From positions 124,001 through 188,000 of the forward strand of contig CAZKFD010000013.1 of assembly GCA_964551995.1 (NCBI GenBank): a DNA stretch of 64,000 nucleotides, in the 5' to 3' direction. The translations under genes and the position numbers were made by a program. Under the pieces are notes generated by a model. The model saw nothing but the letters and a program-made list of their open reading frames with translations. It had not been told where the DNA came from and did not search any database. Below are positions 31,549 through 40,406 of the stretch, piece after piece. This DNA comes from DATKJS01 sp964551995. GTDB taxonomy: Bacteria; Acidobacteriota; Aminicenantia; Aminicenantales; Saccharicenantaceae. The first letter of the stretch is position 1; each line of letters opens with the position of its first letter.

Positions 31549-32975
31549 CGGAGCCACCAACTCATTTTTGCCGTCGCTATGTTGACGATCTTCATGGGAT
31601 AGGCCACGAAAACGCCGGCCACCAGCCCGAGGACGGCCAGGGCCGCGACGACATAGACCATGGATTTCGTCGCCTCGGGGGCGGGGTGTTTCAGCTCACC
31701 CAGGAACACCATGTTGAACACTCTCATCAGGTAAAAAAGCGTCAGGACGGCGGTGAACAGGGCCGTCCCGGCAAGCCAGACCTGCCCCGCCTGCAGCGTG
31801 CCCATGATCACCAGGAACTTCGAGAAGAAGCCGCCGAAGGGCGGGATCCCGATGACGGAAAACGCGCAGAGGAGGAAGGCGACGGCCGTGACGGGCATCG
31901 TCTTGATCAGGCCGCCCATCTCCCGGATGTCCCGCTGGTGGGTGGAGTGGATGACGATGCCGGCACAGAGGAAGAGGCCGGCTTTGGCCAGGCCGTGCAT
32001 CAGAATGTACAGCAGCGAGCCCGATATCCCGGCGGCGTTGGCCATGCTGAACCCCAGGAAGATATACCCGATTTGGCTGATCGTCGAGTAGGCTAGGATC
32101 CTTTTGATGTCGTTCTCGACGGCGGCGGCGCCCGCCGCCACGAGGCTGGAGACGACGACGACGATGGGGATGATCTGCTGCCAGGCGACCGGAATGCGGA
32201 ACCCGTAGAGGAACAGCCGGGCGTACGCGTAGACACCGATCTTGACGAGCACGGCGGCGTGGAGCAGCGCCGTGACCGTCGTCGGCGCGACACCCGCGTC
32301 CGGGAGCCAGGTGTGCAGCGGGATGGTCGCGGACTTCGAGAACATCCCGAACAGGATCAGGAGGACCGCCGAGCCGGGGATCAGGGTCCCGCGCATGGCG
32401 GTGATATCGAAGGTGTTGGTGACATTGAAGATCTGAATGAAGCCGAGGAGCATGACGACGGCGCCGAAGAAGGTCACGAGGAAGGCCTTGTCGGCCTTGA
32501 CGACGAAATCGGGCCGCCGGTAAAAGCCGATCAGGCGCCAGCAGCTGATGGCGATGATCTCCCAGAACAGGTACATGAAGATGAGGTTCCCGGAGAAGAC
32601 GAGCCCCATCATCGAGCCGATGAACAGGAGGACCATCAGGTAGTATTCGTTCTGGTTCTCCTCGTGATGGATGTAGCCGATGGAATAGACCACAATCAGG
32701 CAACCGACAAACGACGACACCACGGCCATGAAGATCGACAGCGGATCGACGATCAGGATGAAATCGAGGCCCAGGGCGAGGGGCTTGTGGACGACGAGGT
32801 CGCCACCCCCGAGGGCGAAGGGGATGAGCGCCAGAGGCAAGGCCGCCGTGGCGGCGCTCACCAGAATGGCCCATAACGACCGGAAGGACCTGGAGAGCAG
32901 CCTCGCCAGAGGGATAGTGAATGAACCGATGACGGGGACCAGAACCGTTAGGACGGCGATGTTTTCGGCGTTCAT
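31545..32975 (-). CDS. Antiporter-like subunit (NuoM/HyfB-like), first gene of the hydrogenase operon
   Basis: 476 residues, about 14 helices. Glu in LFWEIIAISCWRLIGFY and Lys in MFSKSATIPLHTWLPDAGVAPTTVTALLHAAVLVKIG, then AYSTISQIGYIFLG and MHGLAKAGLFLCAG. This is the classic antiporter-like core without extension. ATG 32975 is about 28 bases after the predicted start of the promoter at 33010-33038; its Shine-Dalgarno is weak (AGGA, 15 bases upstream). Confidence 0.92.
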   Translation of the reverse strand: MNAENIAVLTVLVPVIGSFTIPLARLLSRSFRSLWAILVSAATAALPLALIPFALGGGDLVVHKPLALGLDFILIVDPLSIFMAVVSSFVGCLIVVYSIGYIHHEENQNEYYLMVLLFIGSMMGLVFSGNLIFMYLFWEIIAISCWRLIGFYRRPDFVVKADKAFLVTFFGAVVMLLGFIQIFNVTNTFDITAMRGTLIPGSAVLLILFGMFSKSATIPLHTWLPDAGVAPTTVTALLHAAVLVKIGVYAYARLFLYGFRIPVAWQQIIPIVVVVSSLVAAGAAAVENDIKRILAYSTISQIGYIFLGFSMANAAGISGSLLYILMHGLAKAGLFLCAGIVIHSTHQRDIREMGGLIKTMPVTAVAFLLCAFSVIGIPPFGGFFSKFLVIMGTLQAGQVWLAGTALFTAVLTLFYLMRVFNMVFLGELKHPAPEATKSMVYVVAALAVLGLVAGVFVAYPMKIVNIATAKMSWWLR

Positions 32976-33009
32976 TTTGGGGGTGTTATTTCCTTATATT
33001 TGAGGCCTC

Positions 33010-33038
33010 AGTATATTAATGCCTCCGGGGCTTGTCAA
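33010..33038 (-). promoter_or_regulatory. Strong promoter for the hydrogenase operon
   Basis: Minus-strand perfect TTGACA and TATACT with a 17-base spacer. It stands directly upstream of the twelve-gene block 32975 to 22951, which is closely spaced throughout. No sigma-54-type site is seen, in contrast to formate hydrogenlyase operons of enterobacteria. Confidence 0.8.
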
Positions 33039-33167
33039 GAATTTCCACACGGCGTCCTCATATTTTTCACAGGGATTTCCAGGGGAAAAAAAGGTTTGAT
33101 TTTTGCCCGCGAATGCCGGAAGATAGCCTATATAAAAGGAACAATGCGAGGACAGGAAGAGGCGACC

Positions 33168-34295
33168 ATGGCCGTGACGATCAAAGAGGTTAAGTCGAGG
33201 AAAGACCTGAAGACGTTCATCTACCTCCCCGAGAGAATCCACGCCGGGCACGCGAACTGGGTCCATCCGATCTACATGGACGATTGGAAGTTTTTCGACA
33301 AGACCAAGAACAAGGCCTTCTCGTACTGTGACACCATCATGCTCCTGGCCTCAAAGGATGGCCGGACCGCCGGCCGGGTCATGGGGATCATCAACAACCG
33401 GTACAACGAGCACCGGGGGGAGAAGAGCGCCCGCTTCGGCTTCCTGGAAACGTATGAGGCCCCGGAGGTCGTGCACACCCTGCTCCAGGCTGTCGAAGGC
33501 TGGGCTCGGGCCAAGGGCATGACGCGGATCGTCGGCCCCTACGGGTTCTCCGATCAGGACCCCGAGGGGTTCCTCATCGAGGGCTTCGAACACCGGGCGA
33601 CAATCGCCACCTATTACAATTTCGAGTGGATGCCGAAGCTCGTCGAGAGCGAGGGCTATGCGAAGGACATCGATTATTTCGTCTACAAGATCGATGTCCC
33701 CAAGGAGATGCCGGAATTCTATCAGAAGATCTACGAGCGGGCGGAGAAGAGGGGGAACTTCGAGGTCCGGGAGTTCAAGTCCAAGAAGCAGATCAAGCCC
33801 TGGATCCGGCCGGTCCTTTCGCTGATGAACGAATGCTACATGCAGAACAACATCTACGGATACGCGCCGCTGGACGAGAAGGAAATGGACGACCTGGCCA
33901 AGCGGTACCTGCCCGTCCTCAACCCGAATTTCATCAAGGTCGTGACGAAGGACGGCGAGGTCGTCGCGTTCATCATCGGGATGCCGGACATGGGGGCGGG
34001 GATCCAGAAGGCCCGGGGCCGCCTCTTCCCCTTCGGCTTCATCCGTGTGCTCCGGGCCGCCAAGAAGACCAGGCAGCTTGACCTGCTGCTCGGAGCTATC
34101 AAAGACAAGTACCGGGGCATGGGCCTGGACGTGCTGATGGGCGTCAAGATGCTCCAGTCCGCCCAGGCGGCCGGCTACGAAATCCTGGATACGCATCACG
34201 AAATGGAAACGAACGTCAAGGTCCGTGCGGAGATGGAACGGATGGGCGGGAAGGTCTACAAGAAGTACCGCGTATACCAGAAGGCCCTGTCTTAG
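33168..34295 (+). CDS. GNAT-superfamily acyltransferase-like protein
   Basis: 375 residues from ATG 33168 (GAGG five bases upstream); ATG 33144 with AAAGGA is an alternative. The opening (VKSRKDLKTFIYLPERIHAG, then NWVHPIY) and the middle (GRVMGIINNRYNEH, VGPYGFSDQDPEGFLIEGF) match a conserved family of two-domain GNAT-fold proteins in Bacteroidetes and other anaerobes. GMGLDVLMGVKMLQSAQAAGY is the acetyl-CoA-site-like stretch. Substrate unknown. It is monocistronic, divergent from the hydrogenase operon and convergent with polA. Confidence 0.7.
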   Translation: MAVTIKEVKSRKDLKTFIYLPERIHAGHANWVHPIYMDDWKFFDKTKNKAFSYCDTIMLLASKDGRTAGRVMGIINNRYNEHRGEKSARFGFLETYEAPEVVHTLLQAVEGWARAKGMTRIVGPYGFSDQDPEGFLIEGFEHRATIATYYNFEWMPKLVESEGYAKDIDYFVYKIDVPKEMPEFYQKIYERAEKRGNFEVREFKSKKQIKPWIRPVLSLMNECYMQNNIYGYAPLDEKEMDDLAKRYLPVLNPNFIKVVTKDGEVVAFIIGMPDMGAGIQKARGRLFPFGFIRVLRAAKKTRQLDLLLGAIKDKYRGMGLDVLMGVKMLQSAQAAGYEILDTHHEMETNVKVRAEMERMGGKVYKKYRVYQKALS

Positions 34296-34357
34296 AGGTC
34301 GGAGGAGCCCCCTCCCGGCGCGTTGCCAGGTGAGGCGGCACCAAGGCCGTGCTTATC

Positions 34358-34407
34358 CCCCGTCCCCGGGAACCTGTCCCGGTTCCCCCGTTGCAAGGCC
34401 GACGGGG
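34358..34407. repeat. Two-tier inverted repeat between convergent genes
   Basis: An outer stem CCCCGTC (34358-34364) with GACGGGG (34401-34407) encloses a perfect inner hairpin, GGGAACC (34368-34374) with GGTTCCC (34381-34387). It lies in the 221-base gap where the GNAT gene and polA converge. It may be a bidirectional terminator or a REP-like palindrome; no U-tract adjoins it. The rest of the gap has smaller hairpins but no gene. Confidence 0.5.
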
Positions 34408-34516
34408 CCCCCGCCAAACGGGTTCTTTCAGACGGCCTCGGCGCAACCTGCGCTGCCCCCGTGATTACCTGCGGACCTTGGGATTGACCTCGACTCCAGA
34501 GCGCAGTTCTCGATTA

Positions 34517-37192
34517 TTATTTCGCGTCGGCCCAATTCGCGCCCCAGCCGAGATGGACCTTGATGGGGACCCGGAGCGGCCGGACGTTCTCCATGCGCTC
34601 CCGGACGATCGCCTCCACTTCGGCTCTCTCCACCTCGGGGACCTCGAAGACGAGCTCGTCGTGGACCTGGAGGATCATCCGGGCGCGGAGCTTCCGCTTC
34701 CGGAAATCCTCGAAGATGTGGAGCATGGCGACCTTGATGAGGTCGGCGGCCGACCCCTGGATGGGCATGTTAAGGGCGATGCGGCGGCCCGCCTGCTGGG
34801 TCCCCTTATCCGCCTGGCGCAGCTCCGGGACCTGGCGCTGGCGGCCGAACAGAGTCTCTGAGTACCCTCGCTCGGCCGCTTCCCGGACGATCCGATCGAG
34901 GTAGTCCCGCACGAGCGGGAGCTCTTCGAAATAGCGGTCGATGAACCGCTGGGCCTCCGAGGTCGAGGTTCCGAGCTCCTTGGCCAGCGAGAAGCCCGAA
35001 GTCCCGTAGATGATGCTGAAGTTGATGACCTTGGCCCGGCGCCTCATCTCCGGCTCCGGCACACCCGTCTGCCCGCCGAAGACGAGCCGGGCCGTTTCCT
35101 CGTGGATGTCCCCGTCCTTGAGGAACGTCTCGATGAGCGCGGGGTCGCCGGACAGGTGCGCCAGGATCCTGAGCTCGATCTGGGAATAATCAGCGGCGAG
35201 GAGGCTGTGCCCCTTCTCGGGAATAAAGGCCCGCCGGAAGCGCACGCCCCATTCCCCCCTGGCGGGGATGTTCTGCAGGTTCGGGTCGCTCGAGGAGAGG
35301 CGGCCCGTGGAGGCTACGGTCTGATTGTAGGAGGTGTGGATGCGGTTCGTTTCAGGATTGATGAGCTCCGGAAGGGCGTCCGCGTAGGTGGACTTGAGCT
35401 TGGACTTCTGCCGGTATTCCAGGACCAGCCGGACCAGGGGGTGGAGAGCCGCGAGCTCCTCGAGGATATCGAGGGACGTCGAGAAGCCTTTGGTGACGCG
35501 GGTTCTTTTCGTCGCCGGCAGCCCCAGCTTGTGGAAGAGAACGGCCCCGAGCTGCCGGGGCGAGTTGATGTTGAACGGGCCGCCGGCGAGCTCGTGGATT
35601 TGCTTTTCGCAGGCTTGGAGCTCGGCCTCGAGCTCCCGGGAGATGTCCCCGAGGACCTCGCGGTCCACGCGGACGCCCCAAATCTCCATCTGGGCCAGGA
35701 GCCCGATCAGGGGCCTCTCGATGTCGCAGTAGAGGCTCTCGAGATTCTTCTCGCGAACCTTCTCCCAGAGGACGGCGGCCAGCTCGAGAGCCAGATCAGC
35801 ATCCTGGCAGGCGTAGGGGACGACGCGCTCGATCTCAACCGCGTTCATCGTCCGCTGGCTCTTCCCCTTCCCGACGACGCTTTCATATGGGGATTTGGCG
35901 GTCTGGAGGTACGCCAGGGCCAGCCGCTCCAGGCTGTGCACCCCCCAGTTCGGCTCGAGCAGGTAGGAAAGCACCATCGTGTCGCGCTCGATCCCGCGAA
36001 GGACGATCCCCTCCCGGCGGAGGACGATCGCGTCATACTTGATGTTCTGGCCGGTCTTGGCGATGTCCGGATCTTCGAGCACCCCGCGCAGGACGGCGAA
36101 GGCCCGTTCCCTGGGGATTTGAGGCGTGGCGCCGAGGTAGTCGTGGCCGAGCGGTAGATAAAAGGCCTCCCCGGGGACGAGCGCGAACGACATCCCCACG
36201 ATGCGGGCCCGGGTCGGGGAGGGGCTGTCGGTCTCCGTGTCCAGCGAGACCGACCGGGACTGCTTGATCCGGGCGCACAGCGCTTCAAGCTCCTCCTCCC
36301 TGAAGATGGCCCGGTAGGCTCGTTTCTCGGGCCGCGGCTTTTTCAAGAAGGCCCCGAGAAGCGTCGTGAATTCGAGCTCCTTGAACAGGCGGAGGACCTC
36401 GTCGCGGTCCGGATCGCTGACGGCGTAGGCCTCGAGGTCCAGGTCGAGGTCGAGGTCCCGGACGACCGTCACCAGCCGCCGGCTCAATTCGAGGGCCTCC
36501 CGGTTCTGATCGATTCTCTCCCGGACCCGGGGATTGCGGACACGGGACAGGTTTGCGAGCAGGTTGTCGAGGGAGCCGAACTCCTCGATGAGGGACTTGG
36601 CGGTCTTCTCGCCGATGCCGGGTACACCTGGGACATTGTCCGTGGGGTCTCCCCATAGGGAGAGGACGTCGACGACCTGGCCGGCGGACACGCCGAAGTA
36701 ATCCTTGACGTGATCCGCGTCGATGGTGATCTCCTTTGCTGGGTTATAGACGACCGTGGTGTCGTCCACGACCTGGAGCAGGTCCTTGTCCGTTGTGACG
36801 ATCACCGCCCGGACGTTTTTTCCCGCGGCCCGGCGGGCCAGCGTGGCCAGGACGTCGTCCGCCTCATAGTTTTCGTATTCGGCCGTCGGAATCCTCAGCG
36901 CCTGGAGGACCTCCTTGAGGACCGGGACCTGGGCGGCCAGGTCCTCGGGCATAGGCCGGCGCTGGGCCTTGTAGTCTTTGTACGCCAAGTGACGGACCGT
37001 GGGTCCCTTGATGTCGAACACGACGCCGAGGTATTCCGGCTTCTCCTGGTCGAGGATCTTCCGGAGTGCGGCGACGAAGCCGAAGATGGCGTTCGTCGGG
37101 AAGCCCTGGGAGGTCGAGAGATCGCGGATGGCGTAATAGGACCGGTAGAGGAGGGAGTTGCCGTCGATGAGAAAAAGCCGCTTGCCCTCCAT
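34517..37192 (-). CDS. polA: DNA polymerase I
   Basis: 891 residues from ATG 37192, followed by the family opening MEGKRLFLIDGNSLLYRSYY. All three domains are complete: 5'-3' exonuclease (about 1-290; WGDPTDNVPGVPGIGEKTA), 3'-5' proofreading exonuclease with its acidic residues (LDTETDSPSP, NIKYDAIVL, YACQDADLAL), and the polymerase (LLAADYSQIELRILAHLSGD, VINFSIIYGTSGFSLAKELG, QVHDELVFEVP). The 3'-5' site is intact, unlike Taq polymerase. It lies 29 bp after the small gene at 37222. Confidence 0.97.
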   Translation of the reverse strand: MEGKRLFLIDGNSLLYRSYYAIRDLSTSQGFPTNAIFGFVAALRKILDQEKPEYLGVVFDIKGPTVRHLAYKDYKAQRRPMPEDLAAQVPVLKEVLQALRIPTAEYENYEADDVLATLARRAAGKNVRAVIVTTDKDLLQVVDDTTVVYNPAKEITIDADHVKDYFGVSAGQVVDVLSLWGDPTDNVPGVPGIGEKTAKSLIEEFGSLDNLLANLSRVRNPRVRERIDQNREALELSRRLVTVVRDLDLDLDLEAYAVSDPDRDEVLRLFKELEFTTLLGAFLKKPRPEKRAYRAIFREEELEALCARIKQSRSVSLDTETDSPSPTRARIVGMSFALVPGEAFYLPLGHDYLGATPQIPRERAFAVLRGVLEDPDIAKTGQNIKYDAIVLRREGIVLRGIERDTMVLSYLLEPNWGVHSLERLALAYLQTAKSPYESVVGKGKSQRTMNAVEIERVVPYACQDADLALELAAVLWEKVREKNLESLYCDIERPLIGLLAQMEIWGVRVDREVLGDISRELEAELQACEKQIHELAGGPFNINSPRQLGAVLFHKLGLPATKRTRVTKGFSTSLDILEELAALHPLVRLVLEYRQKSKLKSTYADALPELINPETNRIHTSYNQTVASTGRLSSSDPNLQNIPARGEWGVRFRRAFIPEKGHSLLAADYSQIELRILAHLSGDPALIETFLKDGDIHEETARLVFGGQTGVPEPEMRRRAKVINFSIIYGTSGFSLAKELGTSTSEAQRFIDRYFEELPLVRDYLDRIVREAAERGYSETLFGRQRQVPELRQADKGTQQAGRRIALNMPIQGSAADLIKVAMLHIFEDFRKRKLRARMILQVHDELVFEVPEVERAEVEAIVRERMENVRPLRVPIKVHLGWGANWADAK

Positions 37193-37221
37193 GGCCGTCC
37201 CCCGCCGGATCTTTTGTGGCC

Positions 37222-37467
37222 TCAGTCGAACTTGCCTTCGACGATCTCTTCCAGGATTCTCTTGTGCTGCGTTTCCATCATATGCTCGATGAGGGCTGAG
37301 ACGTCGGGGCTTTGGAGGCACGGGGTGTAGAACGTCTTCCTCGAGGTCAGGAGCCGGCCGGACTTGTAGATCAGGGACTCGACGTATTGGGCCGCGATCC
37401 CCTTGTCCTGCGTCTGGACGATATACACCGATCCTTTATATTCGACCCGTGTATCGTATCCGCTCAT
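37222..37467 (-). CDS. Conserved small protein of unknown function
   Basis: 81 residues. DTRVEYKGSVYIVQTQDKG, then YVESLIYKSGRLLTSRKTFY, then a helical end EHMMETQHKRILEEIVEGKFD. This beta-then-helix pattern recurs in small proteins of delta-proteobacteria and Acidobacteria, but no function is assigned. GAAGGG lies ten bases before the ATG. It is upstream of polA on the same strand and divergent from yceD. Confidence 0.7.
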   Translation of the reverse strand: MSGYDTRVEYKGSVYIVQTQDKGIAAQYVESLIYKSGRLLTSRKTFYTPCLQSPDVSALIEHMMETQHKRILEEIVEGKFD

Positions 37468-37548
37468 CCGCCCGAACCCTTCCTCATTATACCCGATCGG
37501 CCTCCGTGTGCAAGGATTTCGGGCGCCGCCCGCTCCCGGGACCTTTAT

Positions 37549-37576
37549 TTGACAAAGAGGGTCAAGTTGGTATAAT
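37549..37576 (+). promoter_or_regulatory. Near-consensus promoter for yceD-rpmF-plsX-fab genes
   Basis: Perfect TTGACA and perfect TATAAT with a 16-base spacer, the best promoter in the window. The predicted start is near 37583, about 22 bases before the GTG start of yceD. Confidence 0.88.
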
Positions 37577-37604
37577 AGGCTAACGTTTTTTGAGGACGGC
37601 CACC

Positions 37605-38135
37605 GTGGATTCCATGATGCTCATCGATATTGACCGCCTTCCTGAAGGCGGACTGCGCGTGTCCCGGGATTTCGACTTCCCAAGCCCGGACCTCGTCGAG
37701 GAAAACGCGGTCTTCCTCGAGCCCGCCCGGGCGGAGGTCTTCATCCGGAAGCTGGGCGAGGAGGTCCTCGTTCAGGGCGAGCTCACGGCCAAGCTGAGCT
37801 TCGTCTGCAGCCGCTGTCTGACGCCCTTCGAGTTCCCCGTCCAGAGCCGTTTCGACCTCGTCTATCTCCCCGAGGAGCTCGAGGCCATGTCCGACGAGCT
37901 CGACGAGGACGAGCTCGACAGCCTCTACTACCACGACCGGAACCTTGACCTCCGGGCCGTTATCCTGGAGCAGCTGAACCTGACGTTTCCGGCCAAGCCC
38001 CTTTGTTCGCCGGAGTGCGAAGGGATCTGCGCGGTCTGCGGGGAGGTCGTCCGGGACGGAGGGTGCTCGTGCCTCGTCAGGGAGACCGACGCCGGCTTGA
38101 ACAGGCTCAAATTCACCGTGAAAGACAAGAGTTAG
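37605..38135 (+). CDS. yceD: DUF177 family protein (YceD), 23S rRNA accumulation factor
   Basis: 176 residues from GTG 37605, which has GAGGA at suitable distance; TTG 37590 and ATG 37614 are alternatives. The DUF177 core has CSRCLTPFEFPV and the C-terminal cysteine set PLCSPECEGICAVCGE, followed by an extra pair in GGCSCLV. YceD and rpmF form one of the most conserved bacterial pairs and are thought to co-ordinate 23S rRNA and lipid synthesis. The stop is directly abutted by the rpmF ATG. Confidence 0.9.
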   Translation: MDSMMLIDIDRLPEGGLRVSRDFDFPSPDLVEENAVFLEPARAEVFIRKLGEEVLVQGELTAKLSFVCSRCLTPFEFPVQSRFDLVYLPEELEAMSDELDEDELDSLYYHDRNLDLRAVILEQLNLTFPAKPLCSPECEGICAVCGEVVRDGGCSCLVRETDAGLNRLKFTVKDKS

Positions 38136-38318
38136 ATGCCAAATCCGAAGAGACGTCACTCTCCGTCAAGAAAAGGGAAGCGGCGCGCGCACGACAGCTT
38201 GGTTCTCCCCACCTTCTCCGTATGCCCCAACTGCGGCAACCCCAAGCTCCCCCATCGAGCATGCCCCGAGTGCGGATATTACAAGGGCCGGCAGGTCACG
38301 GAAGGGAAGGAAGACTGA
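38136..38318 (+). CDS. rpmF: Ribosomal protein bL32
   Basis: 60 residues. MPNPKRRHSPSRKGKRRAHD is the standard opening; CPNCGNPKLPHRACPECGYY supplies four zinc cysteines. It begins on the base after the yceD stop and is followed by plsX 15 bp later. Confidence 0.97.
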   Translation: MPNPKRRHSPSRKGKRRAHDSLVLPTFSVCPNCGNPKLPHRACPECGYYKGRQVTEGKED

Positions 38319-38333
38319 CCAAAGGTCCCTTTT

Positions 38334-39347
38334 ATGAAGATCGCCGTTGACGCGATGGGGGGAGATTTCGGCCCCAAAGTCACGGTCGAAGGCGCGCTCC
38401 GGGCGTCTCAGGATTTCGGGCTCGACATTCTGCTGGTGGGCATCGAACACCTGATTAAAAAAGAGTACGACCGGCTGCCGGCCAAGAACTCGCGCGTCAC
38501 GATCATCGACGCGCCGGAAGCGATCGGGATGGGGGAAGGGCTGCTCACGTTCCGCAAAAAGAAAGCGTCGTCGATTCGTGTCGCGGCCCAGCTCGTCAAG
38601 GACAGCCAAGCGGAGGCCCTCGTTTCCATGGGGAACACGGGAGCCGTCGTTTATATCTCTCGGGATGTCCTGGGCTCGCTCCGGGGGGTCGACCGGCCGG
38701 GCCTGGCCCTGCTCGTCCCCGGTCTGGCCGGGCCGACGCTCCTCATCGACGTCGGGGCCAACGCCAACTGCCAACCCCACAATCTCGTCCAGTTCGCGAT
38801 CATGGGCAAGATCTTTATGCAGTCGGTCATGGGCCAGGCCGACCCCCGCGTGGGGCTGATGAGCATTGGAGAGGAAAAGAGCAAGGGCAACGACCTCGTC
38901 CGGGAGACGTTCGGCCGGCTCCAGACGCTGCCCCTGCGGTTCATCGGCAACGTCGAAGGGAAGGACCTTTTCTCCGGTGTCGCCGACGTCGTGGTCAGTG
39001 ACGGGTTCACGGGAAACGTGGCCCTCAAGGTCTCCGAGGGCGTCGTCGAGAGCGTCCTGTCCATGGCCCGCCACGAGATCACGAAGAACATCTTCGCCAA
39101 GCTGGGATATGTCCTGATGAAGCGGCACCTGAAGAACATCTATAAAAAGGTTGACTACGCCGAATACGGGGGCGCCCAGTTGCTCGGGATCAATGGGGTC
39201 TGTGTCATCGGCCACGGGCGCTCGAGCGCGCACGCCGTGCGGAACGCCGTCGGCCGCGGCCGCGAATTCGTCCTCAGCCGCGTCCAGGACCGGATCCAGG
39301 TGGAGATCCTCCGCTATGGGCAGGCCCTCGAAGGAGCGCGCGCATGA
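38334..39347 (+). CDS. plsX: Phosphate acyltransferase PlsX
   Basis: Converts acyl-ACP to acyl-phosphate, the first step of phospholipid synthesis by the PlsX/PlsY route. 337 residues. AVDAMGGDFGPKVTVEGAL opens it; VSMGNTGAVVYIS, LLIDVGANANCQPHNLVQFA, SIGEEKSKGND and DGFTGNVALKVSEGV are the family segments. It overlaps fabG by 4 bp. Confidence 0.97.
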   Translation: MKIAVDAMGGDFGPKVTVEGALRASQDFGLDILLVGIEHLIKKEYDRLPAKNSRVTIIDAPEAIGMGEGLLTFRKKKASSIRVAAQLVKDSQAEALVSMGNTGAVVYISRDVLGSLRGVDRPGLALLVPGLAGPTLLIDVGANANCQPHNLVQFAIMGKIFMQSVMGQADPRVGLMSIGEEKSKGNDLVRETFGRLQTLPLRFIGNVEGKDLFSGVADVVVSDGFTGNVALKVSEGVVESVLSMARHEITKNIFAKLGYVLMKRHLKNIYKKVDYAEYGGAQLLGINGVCVIGHGRSSAHAVRNAVGRGREFVLSRVQDRIQVEILRYGQALEGARA

Positions 39348-40087
39348 AACGATTCGAAGGCCGGATCTCGATCGTGACGGGAGCCTCTCAGGGGATCGGG
39401 GAAGCCGTGGCCCTGGACCTCGCCGCCGAGGGGGCCACGCTCATCCTGGTGGACGTCCAGAAGGACAAGCTTGAAGCCGTGGCCCGGGCGATCCGGGCCG
39501 GCGGCGTACGGGTCGACGTCCATCCGGCCGACGTGGCCGACGGCGCGCGGGCCCAGCAGATCGCCGAGGCTGTCGTCGCCGAGCACGGCCGGATCGACCA
39601 CCTGGTCAACAACGCGGGCATCACCCGCGACGGCCTCCTCATGCGGATGAAGGAGGAGGACTGGGATGCCGTCCTGGCCGTCAACCTGAAGGGGACCTTC
39701 AATTATTCGAAGGCCGTCATCCGGGCCATGACCGGGGCCCGTTACGGGCGGATCGTGAACATCGCCTCGGTTGTGGGCCTGATGGGTAACGCGGGCCAGG
39801 TTAACTATGCCGCCTCCAAGGCTGGTGTCATCGCCTTCGCCAAGTCCCTGGCCCGCGAGGTGGCGGCTCGGGGTATCACGGTCAACTGCGTCGCTCCGGG
39901 CTACATCACCACGGCCATGACCGAAGGCCTCCCCGAGGAGGTCAAGAAAGCTTTCCTGGACATCGTCCCAATGAAAAAATTCGGGCTTCCCAAAGACGTG
40001 GCGTCTGCGGTAAGATTCCTTCTTTCCGAGGATGCCTCGTATATCACAGGGCAGGTGATCCATGTCAACGGCGGCATGTACATGTGA
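39344..40087 (+). CDS. fabG: 3-oxoacyl-[ACP] reductase
   Basis: NADPH-dependent reductase of fatty acid elongation. 247 residues, short-chain dehydrogenase fold: TGASQGIGEAVAL (cofactor loop), NNAGITRDGLLMRM, the catalytic Ser in IVNIASVVGLMGN, YAASKAGV (Tyr and Lys), and the C-terminal YITGQVIHVNGGMYM. It is placed directly after plsX; fabH and fabD, often found here, are absent. Confidence 0.96.
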   Translation: MKRFEGRISIVTGASQGIGEAVALDLAAEGATLILVDVQKDKLEAVARAIRAGGVRVDVHPADVADGARAQQIAEAVVAEHGRIDHLVNNAGITRDGLLMRMKEEDWDAVLAVNLKGTFNYSKAVIRAMTGARYGRIVNIASVVGLMGNAGQVNYAASKAGVIAFAKSLAREVAARGITVNCVAPGYITTAMTEGLPEEVKKAFLDIVPMKKFGLPKDVASAVRFLLSEDASYITGQVIHVNGGMYM

Positions 40088-40131
40088 GCCGGCCGGGGGC
40101 ATCGCCGCATTCCAATAATTAGGAGGATATG

Positions 40132-40374
40132 ATGGACAGAAACGAGCTATTCAAGAAGGTCCGGACGATCGTCTCCGACAAGCTGAGCATCAGCGAGGAG
40201 CAGGTCACCGAAGACGCGTCGTTCATCGACGATCTCGGTGCGGACTCCCTCGACACCGTTGAGCTCGTCATGGCCCTGGAGGATGAGTTCGGGCTGGACA
40301 TCCCCGATGACGAGGCCGAAAAGCTGACCACCGTCGGCAAGGCGATCGATTACATCTCGGGCCACGTGAAATAG
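40132..40374 (+). CDS. acpP: Acyl carrier protein
   Basis: 80 residues, acidic, with the phosphopantetheine site S39 in DDLGADSLDTVELVMALE. The start is ATG 40132 because AGGAGG is five bases upstream; an adjacent ATG at 40129 is too close to it. It carries growing acyl chains for FabG and FabF in the same operon and supplies PlsX. Confidence 0.97.
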   Translation: MDRNELFKKVRTIVSDKLSISEEQVTEDASFIDDLGADSLDTVELVMALEDEFGLDIPDDEAEKLTTVGKAIDYISGHVK

Positions 40375-40406
40375 GCGTTCGGTCCTCCTGTCTGCGGATG
40401 GAGAAA

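Noticed and set aside
22951..32975. Annotation of the block as respiratory NADH dehydrogenase (complex I)
   Set aside because: The NuoD-like protein has all four nickel cysteines and a cleavable tail, the NuoB-like protein has CxxC and not adjacent cysteines, no NuoE/F/G genes occur, and a HycI-type peptidase is present.
34296..34516. Signal recognition particle RNA or another known small RNA gene
   Set aside because: The required GGAAGG and AGCAGCC-type loop bases of SRP RNA are absent, and no other known RNA signature was found; kept only as a structured region.
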